A DNA stretch of 53,605 nt, from positions 1 through 53,605 of the forward strand of contig NZ_POJH01000013.1 in assembly GCF_002960625.1 (NCBI RefSeq), written 5' to 3'. Origin of the DNA: Streptococcus suis (GTDB lineage: Bacteria > Bacillota > Bacilli > Lactobacillales > Streptococcaceae). The translations under genes and the position numbers were made by a program. Under the pieces are notes generated by a model. That model searched no databases. It was not told where the DNA came from and saw only the letters and a program-made list of their open reading frames with translations. Within the stretch, counting starts at the first letter, position 1. Each line of letters starts with the position of its first letter. Shown piece after piece: positions 7,882 through 15,352 of the stretch.

Positions 7882-8751
7882 ATGAAAGTTGATATTCGCA
7901 TTCCCCAAGCCTTTCCGCAGCTGACTGTCAAGGAAGTCTTGGAAGATTATTTTCTCATTCCCAGAAAAATCCGCCACTTCCTCCGCACCAAGAAACACGT
8001 CCGTGTCAACGGTGAGCTGATTAACTGGCAGAGCACCATTGCAGCAGGCGACCTGCTCGAATTGACCTTTGACCAGGAAGATTATCCAGAAAAAAGCATC
8101 CCTCTGGGGCTGGCAGACTTGGTTGAGGAACTCTATCAAGATGAGCATTTGATTATCGTCAACAAGCCCGAAGGTATGAAAACCCACGGCAATGAGCCCA
8201 ATGAAATCGCCCTGCTCAACCATGTATCTGCCTATGTCGGTCAGACCTGCTATGTGGTCCACAGGCTCGATATGGAAACCAGTGGAGCCATTCTCTTTGC
8301 CAAAAATCCCTTTATCCTGCCCATTCTCAATCGGCTTTTGGAGGACAAGGTCATCTACCGTGACTACCTCGCCCTCTGCCAAGGGCAGCTAAGAAAGACA
8401 GACTGGACTATCACTGATAAAATCGGACGGGACCGACACGACCGCAGAAAGCGGGTGGTCGACAACCGCAAGGGACAGACTGCTTTGACCCAGGTCCGCC
8501 TCTTGAAGACCCTTGGCAAAAATAGTTTGGTTACCTGTCGCCTCCAGACAGGGCGGACACATCAGATTCGGGTCCACCTAGCCCACCACGGCCATGCCCT
8601 AATCGGTGACCCTCTTTACAGTCGAGTAGCTGCCCCCCGCCTCATGCTCCACGCCCAAAAACTCAGCTTAACGCATCCGCTGACACTCGAAGAAATCAGT
8701 GTAGAAGCAAGGTCGGAGAGTTTTGAGAAAGTAGTGAGAAGTATGAAATAA
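7882..8751 (+). CDS. RluA-family 23S rRNA/tRNA pseudouridine synthase
   Basis: 289 aa from the ATG at 7882, one base after the stop of the preceding gene. An earlier in-frame ATG (7843) lies inside that gene and gives a non-conserved leader. An S4-like RNA-binding segment (IPRKIRHFLRTKKHVRVNGE) comes first. The synthase domain has the catalytic Asp in VHRLDMETSGAILFAK (~130) and the RluA signature TGRTHQIRVHLAHHGHALIG. It converts specific uridines in structured RNA to pseudouridine; the exact target cannot be read from sequence. The ribosome binding site is poor, so translation probably depends on coupling to the upstream gene. It shares the upstream gene's GC-rich codon use. Confidence 0.93.
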   Translation: MKVDIRIPQAFPQLTVKEVLEDYFLIPRKIRHFLRTKKHVRVNGELINWQSTIAAGDLLELTFDQEDYPEKSIPLGLADLVEELYQDEHLIIVNKPEGMKTHGNEPNEIALLNHVSAYVGQTCYVVHRLDMETSGAILFAKNPFILPILNRLLEDKVIYRDYLALCQGQLRKTDWTITDKIGRDRHDRRKRVVDNRKGQTALTQVRLLKTLGKNSLVTCRLQTGRTHQIRVHLAHHGHALIGDPLYSRVAAPRLMLHAQKLSLTHPLTLEEISVEARSESFEKVVRSMK

Positions 8752-8782
8752 ATAGCTGCACCCTTAGAGTTCTATATCCCTA

Positions 8783-8812
8783 TTTCACTGGACTAAGCCA
8801 GTGAATTTTTTT
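8783..8812 (+). terminator. Terminator of the fnr-like / pseudouridine synthase operon
   Basis: TTCACTGG-gactaag-CCAGTGAA followed by seven T, 31 bases after the plus-strand stop. Confidence 0.85.
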
Positions 8813-8825
8813 ATGCTTCCACTAA

Positions 8826-8858
8826 CCAAAAAATCCAGACAAGGTAATCCTGTCTGGA
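8826..8858 (-). terminator. Terminator of the minus-strand T7SS-like island
   Basis: On the minus strand TCCAGACA...TGTCTGGA (8834-8858) is followed by six T. It faces the plus-strand terminator at 8783-8812, marking a convergent boundary. Confidence 0.8.
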
Positions 8859-8867
8859 ATTAAAACT

Positions 8868-9173
8868 CTACTCTGGCACAACAACCTTCAAACGAATATC
8901 TGTCGGCTGTAGAACTTTTTGAACCTGTACTAGGAAAGCCAGACCGTTATCCGATGGGGCATACTGAAAAGTCAGATTGATAACTTTTTCTGTAAAGTCA
9001 TCCCCATAGCTGTCCACATACTGCTTACTTTCGATAAAGTGAATGTAGTTGTTCAACTTTTCTTGGAGTTTGAGCAAGTGGTCTTGTTCAGTGTCAGGAA
9101 GCCATTCGTTCCCATCTGCTAGTAATAGTTCAAGATGACCGTCTACAACGCCGAGAGAGTCGATAGATTCCGT
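8868..9173 (-). pseudogene. 5'-truncated DUF6572-type gene
   Basis: Reading back from the stop at 8868 gives an open frame through TESIDSLGVVDGHLELLLAD, then GNEWLPDTEQDHLLKLQEKL, then a stretch ending in ADIRLKVV-like sequence (PTDIRLKVVVPE). I recognise this as the DUF6572 family, small cytosolic proteins seen near toxin/immunity loci. No ATG, GTG or good RBS starts the homologous part: the first canonical start is an internal TTG at 9075-9077 after ~30 conserved residues, and the frame is closed by TAA upstream of 9190. The break coincides with a 14-bp direct repeat shared with the next gene (9165-9178 and 9247-9260). Most likely the original 5' end was lost by recombination there. Confidence 0.6.
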
Positions 9174-9174
9174 A

Positions 9175-9444
9175 TTAATTATAAATAGATGGAGCAGTTA
9201 AATTAAAACGAAAAACTATTTTTCGATATAGTCTATCTATTGCTTCAGATTCCGTATTAAATTCAGCCCTTATTTTAAAATCTTGACGCTCACTTACTTC
9301 ATAAAATTTATACTTTTGTGACTCCTCATCAAAATAATAGCCGAGAGTAAATTGCCCTCCAAATTTTCTTCCTGGCATAATAGTAAATGCCCCTATTTCA
9401 GATTGGTGAGCTTCCACAAAATTCAGTAATTCTTGCTTTGTCAT
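9175..9444 (-). CDS. Small acidic hypothetical protein, possible immunity protein
   Basis: 89 aa, soluble, no signal peptide or helix. It starts MTKQELLNFVEAHQSEIGAF and has a compact alpha/beta pattern with FGGQFTLGYYFDEES and KFYEVSERQDFKIRAEFNTE. The ATGA at 9441-9444 overlaps the stop of the upstream membrane protein, so they are translationally coupled. Small acidic proteins ending such cassettes in T7SS regions are often immunity proteins, but I do not recognise a named family. It carries one copy of a 14-bp repeat at the breakpoint of the downstream gene. Function: inference only. Confidence 0.6.
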   Translation of the reverse strand: MTKQELLNFVEAHQSEIGAFTIMPGRKFGGQFTLGYYFDEESQKYKFYEVSERQDFKIRAEFNTESEAIDRLYRKIVFRFNLTAPSIYN

Positions 9445-9890
9445 TGATCTTCCTCAAGCTCTAATTCAATAATAGACTTCTGTTCCAGACTTGGTAAGGT
9501 ATCATCGGGAAGGATGGTCTCAACCCGAGTTGCGTAGGCAGAGGCAAAACCGAAAACAACCACAATAATCGCAACCGAATAAACTAGAAAAACCCTTTTT
9601 AGAAAGGCACTAGAAGCTGAGTAACCCTCTGTCGAATACTGCTTCAGCTCAGGTTGTTTTTGCTCTAAGATATTTTTGGGTAAAAAATAGGGTCTAAAAG
9701 CTGTCATGCCCACAGATAAAAATACTGTAATCCCTATAGAACTGTACATTTCTGTACTCGCACCAATCGCTGTTATGTAAAACATACTGGAAAACAAGAC
9801 AAGTCCAAAAACAATATATAGAATCAAGGATACCTGAGCATCCTTCTTCAGTTGTAAAAACTCTTCTACTGTCATTTTTTCTTTTTGCAC
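9441..9890 (-). CDS. Four-helix membrane protein of unknown function in a T7SS-like island
   Basis: 149 aa, starting at GTG 9888-9890 (an ATG five codons later is an alternative). Predicted helices: SLILYIVFGLVLFSSMFYI, IGITVFLSVGMTAF, and VFLVYSVAIIVVVFGFASAY, plus a short fourth segment. The tail is acidic and cytosolic-looking (LEQKSIIELELEEDQ). Its RBS (GGAG) overlaps the end of the EssC fragment upstream, and its stop overlaps the next start, so the three form a coupled run. I do not recognise the family. Its place downstream of essC DNA suggests a toxin-immunity or accessory role; that is inference. Confidence 0.65.
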   Translation of the reverse strand: MQKEKMTVEEFLQLKKDAQVSLILYIVFGLVLFSSMFYITAIGASTEMYSSIGITVFLSVGMTAFRPYFLPKNILEQKQPELKQYSTEGYSASSAFLKRVFLVYSVAIIVVVFGFASAYATRVETILPDDTLPSLEQKSIIELELEEDQ

Positions 9891-9891
9891 C

Positions 9892-10728
9892 CTACTCTCC
9901 TATTCTATTTCTTTGGGAATTTTCAACTTGATTTGTTAGTCTTGATAATGGAGGTAACTCATCAAGAATCTCATATTGACCGATGTCATTGATGGCATAG
10001 ATGGTATGGTCCTCAATCCCCTGCTCATCCTTATCTGGCTGGTAATCAGCCCCAGACCAGGCAGACTGGAAGAGTTCATACACTTCATTGTTTCCAACTT
10101 GGAGGTAGCCACGACCCACCTGGGTAATCTCTGCCGCATCTGGCGTCTTAAGCATCTCCATGGAGTCGCTCCGATCTGCCACCTTGAGCGCCAGCTTGAA
10201 GCGGGAGTTGGACCAGATCTGGTCATCCACCACACCAGATGGCTTCTGAGTGGCTAAGATCAGGTGAATACCCAAACTCCGACCGATACGAGCGGTTGAG
10301 ACCAGCTCCTTCATGAAGTCAGGTTGGTTGGTCTTGAGCTCCGCAAACTCGTCGGAGATCAAGAAGAGATGGGGCATAGGCTCACTCACCTCACCCAGCT
10401 TGTACTTCTTCTGGTATTGATTGATATGATTGACATCGTGGGTCGCAAAGAGACGTTGACGACGCTTCAGCTCCGCATTGATGGACACTAGGGCCCGCAT
10501 GGACTGGGCGCCATCCAAGTTGGTAATAGTCCCAAGCAAGTGAGGCAGGTCCTTGAAGAGGTTGGCCATGACCCCACCCTTATAGTCGATGAGGAGAAAG
10601 GCAACATCATGCGGATGGAAATTAACCGCAAGGCTTAAGATATAAGACTGGATGACCTCTGACTTACCAGAACCCGTGGCACCCTTTCGACTACGATATT
10701 TTTGGAAAATAGCAGAGCAGATAACCAC
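9892..10728 (-). pseudogene. essC: Internal fragment of EssC, the T7SS FtsK/SpoIIIE-type ATPase
   Basis: 278-codon frame. From about residue 16 it matches the first ATPase module of EssC: Walker [30 protein letters not shown], Walker B-like [11 protein letters not shown], then [19 protein letters not shown] and [20 protein letters not shown]. Full EssC is roughly 1,450-1,500 aa with two FHA domains, two transmembrane helices and several ATPase modules. Here everything before the P-loop is missing and the frame stops at RNRIGE, before the next module. The first ~15 residues ([15 protein letters not shown]) are not EssC. A TATAAT at 10844-10849 lies upstream, so it may be transcribed. No other T7SS core gene (esxA, esaA, essA, esaB, essB) is in the window. 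Confidence 0.85.
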
Positions 10729-10848
10729 ACCTCCTTAAACAGCCTATAAATCCAGCTAATCGCAAAAACAACCCAAAGCAGAGCTTTACAGCTAGAATAG
10801 ACAGGCAGAAGAACCTTCCATGAAGAATCATTTCTACCACTCCATTAT

Positions 10849-10880
10849 ACCAAAAAGACCCAGCTAAAACTAGCTGGGCA
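10849..10880 (-). terminator. Terminator after six-helix protein A
   Basis: Minus-strand CCCAGCTA-gttt-TAGCTGGG (10859-10878), then TCTTTTT. It is immediately followed by a TATAAT-like -10 (10844-10849) for the EssC-fragment transcript. Confidence 0.75.
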
Positions 10881-10900
10881 ATTCAATCATCTACAACCTA

Positions 10901-11692
10901 TTAAACATTTTCTTTCAAGGATTCCTTATACTTCTTTGACTTCTTGCCATACCAAGCTTCGATGGAGTAGTCAAACTCTTGACGATAGTATTCTTGGTTT
11001 TTCTGGATTTCAGTAACAATTCTATACTGATGTAATGTCGTTCGAAACCAGTTCGTAAAAAATATAATAATGAAAATTGGAGCCAACATAATGGCTGACA
11101 TGAAAAATTTGGCAACTAATCCATCGATATCTGCTCCAATAAATGTTAACCCCAAATTCACTAGATATACAAAAGGTATATACTTAATCAATTTATTAAC
11201 TTGGATTGCATTTATAAAGTTGTTTTCGTCGTTTTTGCTTGAAACTATTAAAAATAATATATAAACCAAAGAGCCAACAAATATTCCCCAATATACTATC
11301 CTTAGAAAAACTATTGTTACAAAATACTGCAATCCGAATATGAATGAATAATAAACGATACCGGACAAAATAGACAATACAAGCAAATTTTCCAAGTAAG
11401 CTTTTGGTCTATCATTTCTTGAAATAAAATAGATTCTAAAATAATTAATCCAACCCACCAGAAAAATCAAAACTAACACCTGAGTAGGAATTTGCAATAA
11501 AGTTTCAAACTTGCTAAGTGGAGCAGCAAAGGATGTGTTCGAATAAGCAAACATTTTACCAAATGTCGGCAAATAATACGAAGCAAAAATAAACATTGCT
11601 ATCATAATTGGAAATAGGAAAATAATTGTGAAAATGTTCCACTTTTTTGTAGTATCTATTATATCTGATACTATTTGCTTTTTTTGCTCCAT
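10901..11692 (-). CDS. Six-helix membrane protein A of a paralogous array (tail EAWYGKKSKKYKES)
   Basis: 263 aa with six predicted transmembrane segments, e.g. IFTIIFLFPIMIAMFIFASY, VLVLIFLVGWINYF and FFMSAIMLAPIFIIIFFTNW. It ends in a cytosolic tail EYYRQEFDYSIEAWYGKKSK, then KYKESLKENV. The W-Y-G-K-K-S-K-[KR]-Y-K-E-S tail is shared with the disrupted paralogs at 12913-15206 and 15295-16136, placing it in one family despite a divergent N-terminus (MEQKKQIVSDIIDTTKK). It follows the DUF4176 gene by 2 bases. Very AT-rich coding. I cannot name the family. By analogy with tandem polytopic immunity proteins of S. aureus T7SS (TsaI/DUF443 against TspA), an immunity role is plausible but unproven. 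Confidence 0.7.
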   Translation of the reverse strand: MEQKKQIVSDIIDTTKKWNIFTIIFLFPIMIAMFIFASYYLPTFGKMFAYSNTSFAAPLSKFETLLQIPTQVLVLIFLVGWINYFRIYFISRNDRPKAYLENLLVLSILSGIVYYSFIFGLQYFVTIVFLRIVYWGIFVGSLVYILFLIVSSKNDENNFINAIQVNKLIKYIPFVYLVNLGLTFIGADIDGLVAKFFMSAIMLAPIFIIIFFTNWFRTTLHQYRIVTEIQKNQEYYRQEFDYSIEAWYGKKSKKYKESLKENV

Positions 11693-11694
11693 GC

Positions 11695-11976
11695 TTACCC
11701 TCCAAACCAGGACGCAAGCATTTTCGAATTTGAGTTGAAATAATAAGATACATTCTGACCAACCGATTTCAGATCATTCCAAGCCGACTCTATTGCTTTT
11801 CCTGTATTTTCTACTAATTGCTCACCTAGATCGACTAATTTATAAGCTTCATCCTTAATAGTATCATAGCCAACTTCATTCTCTCTTCTAAAAAGTGGGA
11901 ACCGATTAATAATCATAATTTTCCTATTCCCATTCTTGAGCTGAACCACTGAGCCAATTGGTAAATATTTCTTCAT
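11695..11976 (-). CDS. DUF4176-domain protein with an extra helical C-terminal half
   Basis: 93 aa from the ATG at 11974-11976, chosen because GGAG lies 9 bases upstream and MKKYLPIGSVVQLKNGNRKI is the conserved beginning of DUF4176, a short beta-rich domain recurrent in Firmicute T7SS loci. The open frame extends to 12027 but that part overlaps the previous gene. Residues ~37-93 (NEVGYDTIKDEAYKLVDLGE, then QLVENTGKAIESAWNDLKSV) are amphipathic helix and look unlike a DUF4176 core. DUF4176 proteins normally continue with the beta domain, so this may be a fusion or truncation. Flanking genes are six-helix paralogs with 2- and 17-base gaps. Confidence 0.65.
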   Translation of the reverse strand: MKKYLPIGSVVQLKNGNRKIMIINRFPLFRRENEVGYDTIKDEAYKLVDLGEQLVENTGKAIESAWNDLKSVGQNVSYYFNSNSKMLASWFGG

Positions 11977-11993
11977 CAATAATTTCTCCATTT

Positions 11994-12824
11994 CTAATAC
12001 CATTCTTCCTTTGTTTTCCCTTCCCACTCACGATATTCTTCAGGATATTTCCATTTATAATAGCCCTGAAGAAAGAACGGAAGAAAAAGATAGATTTGCA
12101 AGGTCAAAATTCCTATATTGGTAATAAACCATATAGACAGGGTTCCTAAAACACCTAATCCATCCATGCCCTTCCAACCTTCTAGTATCCATTTTAAAAC
12201 GGTTAAAATAATCACTACAATCCAAAAATACCGTGCCAGAAAACTGAAAGCTCTGTCTAATCGTGATGGCAAAAATTGACCATACAGCAACTGACTAAGA
12301 CTTTTAATTTTATGATTGAACAGATTGCCAATAATAACAGCTTGAGAAAAATAAATCACGCCAACCCCTAATATACCGAGGGTTCCATAAAATACATTCA
12401 ATAAAAGTAAATTAAATTCAATCAATAACCAAATAAAATAGGTTACAAAAATATGAAACTGAGTACGATAAGTTAGAATAAACTTGAATTTGAATCTTTT
12501 TCCCAAAATAACGATCAGTAACCATAGAAATGCCAAGAGATAAAAGATCCAATACGGAAAAAAATTGATTGGAGAACCGGTAATGGATGTTTTTTCACTT
12601 GGGAGATGATAGATCATATTAGATATGACAGCAAATAAATAATTGACACCAAAAATAAGAAGAAGACTCCACCAGAAAGTATTCCAATTTCCTTTAAAGG
12701 TTCCTCTATATTTCTCAGTCTCTTGCGCTGATTCAAAATTTGGTTTCCCAAATTTTTTATAAGATGGATCATCATATAGATTTAAGCTCTCTTCAAAGCT
12801 TGCATCTAAAAGTGTTTTTTTCAT
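11994..12824 (-). CDS. Six-helix membrane protein B of the paralogous array
   Basis: 276 aa. The N-terminus MKKTLLDASFEESLNLYDDP resembles the MKKTVWNASLEESM start of paralogs C and D. Six predicted helices include FWWSLLLIFGVNYLFAVIS, WIFYLLAFLWLLIVIL and FWIVVIILTVLKWIL. The tail KYPEEYREWEGKTKEEWY stops at TAG exactly where the other paralogs continue with GKKSKRYKES, so B keeps the family's EEWY but lacks the basic tail. GGAG precedes the ATG. The 5' end together with the following intergenic DNA is part of a ~149-bp repeat also present before paralog D's tail. Function unknown. Confidence 0.7.
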   Translation of the reverse strand: MKKTLLDASFEESLNLYDDPSYKKFGKPNFESAQETEKYRGTFKGNWNTFWWSLLLIFGVNYLFAVISNMIYHLPSEKTSITGSPINFFPYWIFYLLAFLWLLIVILGKRFKFKFILTYRTQFHIFVTYFIWLLIEFNLLLLNVFYGTLGILGVGVIYFSQAVIIGNLFNHKIKSLSQLLYGQFLPSRLDRAFSFLARYFWIVVIILTVLKWILEGWKGMDGLGVLGTLSIWFITNIGILTLQIYLFLPFFLQGYYKWKYPEEYREWEGKTKEEWY

Positions 12825-12970
12825 GTTTTCTCCTCAACCAATAGCAAATAGTCTTAGCTCTTAGTTCAATACACTTTTTGCTACTAATTTTAATATTTCC
12901 TGCTTATATTTATCACTTCCCCAAACTTTCCTTATATCGCTTGGACTTTTTACCATACCAGTCTTCTACA
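12822..12970. repeat. Array repeat, copy 1
   Basis: About 149 bp nearly identical to 15204-15352. It spans a start codon (cat at 12822-12824), the intergenic stretch beginning gttttctcct, and the 3' coding end of the next paralog (GKKSKRYKESLGK tail). Only a handful of substitutions are visible between copies. Confidence 0.85.
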
Positions 12971-13379
12971 GAATAACCAGATAGTTGACGGTAATCTTCG
13001 GAATATTTCTCCAAGTAATATCCCTCTATACAACTAGTAGCAATAGCTACAGAGAAATAAAACGGGAGGATAGGAAAAAAAACACTAAATGTCATCGCCA
13101 GGGAGCGTAAAAAATCATTATGGTAAATGTCTTCTCCACTTGCACTTTGAAAGCTATTTTTAAATACAAAACGACTAACAAGGAGAAGAACAACTAAACC
13201 ACCACCATATCTTTTTGAAAAAGCAACAAATTTTTCCAGGAATTTGTACAAGATGTTGTTTGATGGTTGTCCTTGATACAATACTCCTTCTGTTTTCTTT
13301 ACAAACGAAATAAGACGTTCTGATACCACTATACTAAAAATACCGACATTGTACTGACCCCAAAAAGTTGGACAAATAA

Positions 13380-14213
13380 TTATTGAAAGGATTTAGTTCT
13401 GTATTGGACAGGACTAAGTCCTTTTAATTTTGCTTTGATTCGTTTGTTGTTGTAGTAAAAAATATAATCAGTGATAGCTTTCTCCAGTTGATCCAGAGAC
13501 TTGAAACTCTTTTCAAATCCGTAAAACATTTCTGTTTTCAAAACGCCAAAGAAAGACTCCATCATCCCATTATCTGGGCTATTCCCTTTGCGGGACATGG
13601 ATGGTCGAATGCCTTTTGTTTCCAAAAAGTAATGGTAAGACTGGTGCTGGTATTGCCAACCTTGATCGCTGTGGAGAATAGTCCCACTGTATAAATCTGC
13701 TGAAAAAGCCTTCGCAAGCATGGTTTGAACCTGTTTCAAGTCAGGTGACCGAGACAGGGTAAAATCAATAATCTCACTATTATAGCCGTCAAGAACAGGC
13801 GATAAGTAGAGTTTCCCTTCAGGCAAAGCAAACTCCGTCACATCGGTATAACATTTTTCATAAGGCTTAGATCCCTCAAACTGGCGTTTAATCAGATTAT
13901 CAGCCTTCTTACCCACCTCACCTTTGTAAGAAGCATACTTGCGCTTACGACGAATACGAGCCGCTAAGCCCATTACTGTCATCAAACGCTGCACCTTTTT
14001 GTGGTTGATGAAGAAACCTCGATTTCTGAGTTCTAAATAAATCCGACGATAGCCGTAATTACCTTTATGGTCATCATAAATGGCTTGAATTTCAGCCTTA
14101 ATTGCTTTGTTCTTGTCGGGTTTATCCAGTTGCTTGACTTGATAATAATAAGTTGAGCGAGGCATTTTAGCTGTCGCAAGTAGGAGGTCTAGTCGGAATC
14201 CTCCTTGGACCAT
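13380..14213 (-). CDS. IS3-family transposase OrfB (DDE integrase domain)
   Basis: 277 aa. An HTH_21-like N-terminal part ([24 protein letters not shown]) is followed by the rve integrase core with the DDE triad: Asp in [14 protein letters not shown], Asp in [12 protein letters not shown], Glu in [15 protein letters not shown]. The end [20 protein letters not shown] is the standard OrfB C-terminus. Its ATG lies within the last codons of orfA (25-base overlap, different frame). Expression is probably by frameshifting into an OrfAB fusion or by coupled re-initiation; no classic A6G slippery run is obvious in the overlap. Confidence 0.95.
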   Translation of the reverse strand: MVQGGFRLDLLLATAKMPRSTYYYQVKQLDKPDKNKAIKAEIQAIYDDHKGNYGYRRIYLELRNRGFFINHKKVQRLMTVMGLAARIRRKRKYASYKGEVGKKADNLIKRQFEGSKPYEKCYTDVTEFALPEGKLYLSPVLDGYNSEIIDFTLSRSPDLKQVQTMLAKAFSADLYSGTILHSDQGWQYQHQSYHYFLETKGIRPSMSRKGNSPDNGMMESFFGVLKTEMFYGFEKSFKSLDQLEKAITDYIFYYNNKRIKAKLKGLSPVQYRTKSFQ

Positions 14214-14725
14214 ATCTCTAATTGTTTCTGCTGTTCGCGCACTAGTATTTCGTCCCTCAAGCGAAGTTCTCTCAACTTTTTTAGGAAGGCCACCTCAGTT
14301 CGAAGACGTTCATTTTCCTCTTGAAGGCGCTCTAATTCCGTCATCTCTTCCCAGGTTTTCTTGCGTTTACGTCCCATCTTACTCGGTCTCCCTCTTGTTT
14401 TTTCAAGAATAGTATACCCGTTTTTCTTGTATTGTGCTATCCAATTGGGAAGCATTCCTCGATTTGGCAAGGCATAATCAAGGGAAACTGAGAGTTGAGA
14501 ACACCCATGAATCAAGACCTTATCCATTATTTCTTGCTTTAATTCAGGTGAATAGTACCTATTTTTACCTTTTTCAACGATTTCCACGCCATATCGATCC
14601 ATGAGTTTTATCATGTAGGTGAGATTGGCAATAGTGACCTTGTATATCTGGCTAAGGTTGACCCACGACACGCCACTCTTTCTCAGCTCATATATTTCTA
14701 GTTTATCTTCATAACTTAATTTCAT
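14189..14725 (-). CDS. IS3-family transposase OrfA (helix-turn-helix)
   Basis: 178 aa. [20 protein letters not shown], then [19 protein letters not shown], is a homeodomain-like HTH. A second HTH around [20 protein letters not shown] is typical of the IS150 group's longer OrfA. The C-terminal leucine-rich helix ([20 protein letters not shown]) is the coiled coil through which OrfA and OrfAB multimerise. It binds the terminal repeats. The frame is intact. Confidence 0.93.
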   Translation of the reverse strand: MKLSYEDKLEIYELRKSGVSWVNLSQIYKVTIANLTYMIKLMDRYGVEIVEKGKNRYYSPELKQEIMDKVLIHGCSQLSVSLDYALPNRGMLPNWIAQYKKNGYTILEKTRGRPSKMGRKRKKTWEEMTELERLQEENERLRTEVAFLKKLRELRLRDEILVREQQKQLEIWSKEDSD

Positions 14726-15203
14726 AAGAAAAACACCCCAATCGTTAGATTTTGTGTCTAACTTTTGGGGTGCAGTTCACATTGACGATAATTGACAGAA
14801 CTGAACCCCATAGAATCGCAAATCCTACAGCACATATCAGCCAAAATTGTAAAATAAAACAACTCATCACCAAAAACATATACCTATTAAAAATATAGTA
14901 GGATAGAACTCTATACTCCTTGACTTTTCTCAATTCCATCAGATAACAGAATAAAAACAACAAACTTAGTACTAATGGGATTCGAAATAATAGTTCAGCT
15001 TTTAAAAACAACAATACTCCAGATTCCTTATCAATATAGCTTCCAATTAAACTGAGTAGCCCGATGAAAAGAACCATCGTAAAAAAACCTAAAATTTTCT
15101 TCTTATGTCCATGTTGATTCACATCATCCATAGAAGTTTTGATGTATTTATCTGTTACAAGATTCATACTCTCTTCTAAAGAGGCATTCCATACTGTTTT
15201 TTT

Positions 15204-15352
15204 CATGTTTTCTCCTTAACCAATAGCAAATAGTCTTAGCTCTTAGTTAAATACACTTTTTGCTACTAATTTTAATGTTTCCTGCTTATATTTATCACTT
15301 CCCCAAACTTTCCTTATATCGCTTAGACTTTTTACCATACCAGTCTTCAATG
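15204..15352. repeat. Array repeat, copy 2
   Basis: Partner of 12822-12970, offset 2,382 bp: start codon of paralog C, intergenic DNA, and 3' end of paralog D. High identity of non-coding and coding parts together points to unit duplication or recombination rather than selection on protein alone. Confidence 0.85.

Larger units (their letters stand above)
13350..14779. mobile_element. IS3-family (IS150-group-like) insertion sequence
   Basis: 1,430 bp. Terminal inverted repeats: left TGTACTGACCCCAAAAAGTT, right (reverse-complemented) TGAACTGCACCCCAAAAGTT; the match is imperfect at the outer bases and good from CCCCAAAA inward. It is flanked by a 3-bp direct repeat CAT (13347-13349 and 14780-14782), a duplication size usual for IS3 elements. 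It carries overlapping orfA/orfB and no passenger. Both reading frames appear intact, so it may be mobile. Confidence 0.9.
12913..15206 (-). pseudogene. Six-helix membrane protein C, interrupted by an IS3-family element
   Basis: Two parts of one gene. The 5' part (14780-15206) encodes MKKTVWNASLEESMNLVTDK and ends in WGSVLSIIVNV. The 3' part (12913-13349) encodes SERLISFVKKTEGV and ends in EDWYGKKSKRYKESLGK. Deleting 13350-14779 plus one copy of the CAT target duplication joins them in frame (VNV-GIFSIVVSERL), giving 287 codons including stop (286 aa). The join aligns with paralog D across the site. This shows the gene was intact before insertion and the insertion is probably recent. Six transmembrane helices and the family tail are present in the reconstruction. 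Confidence 0.85.
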
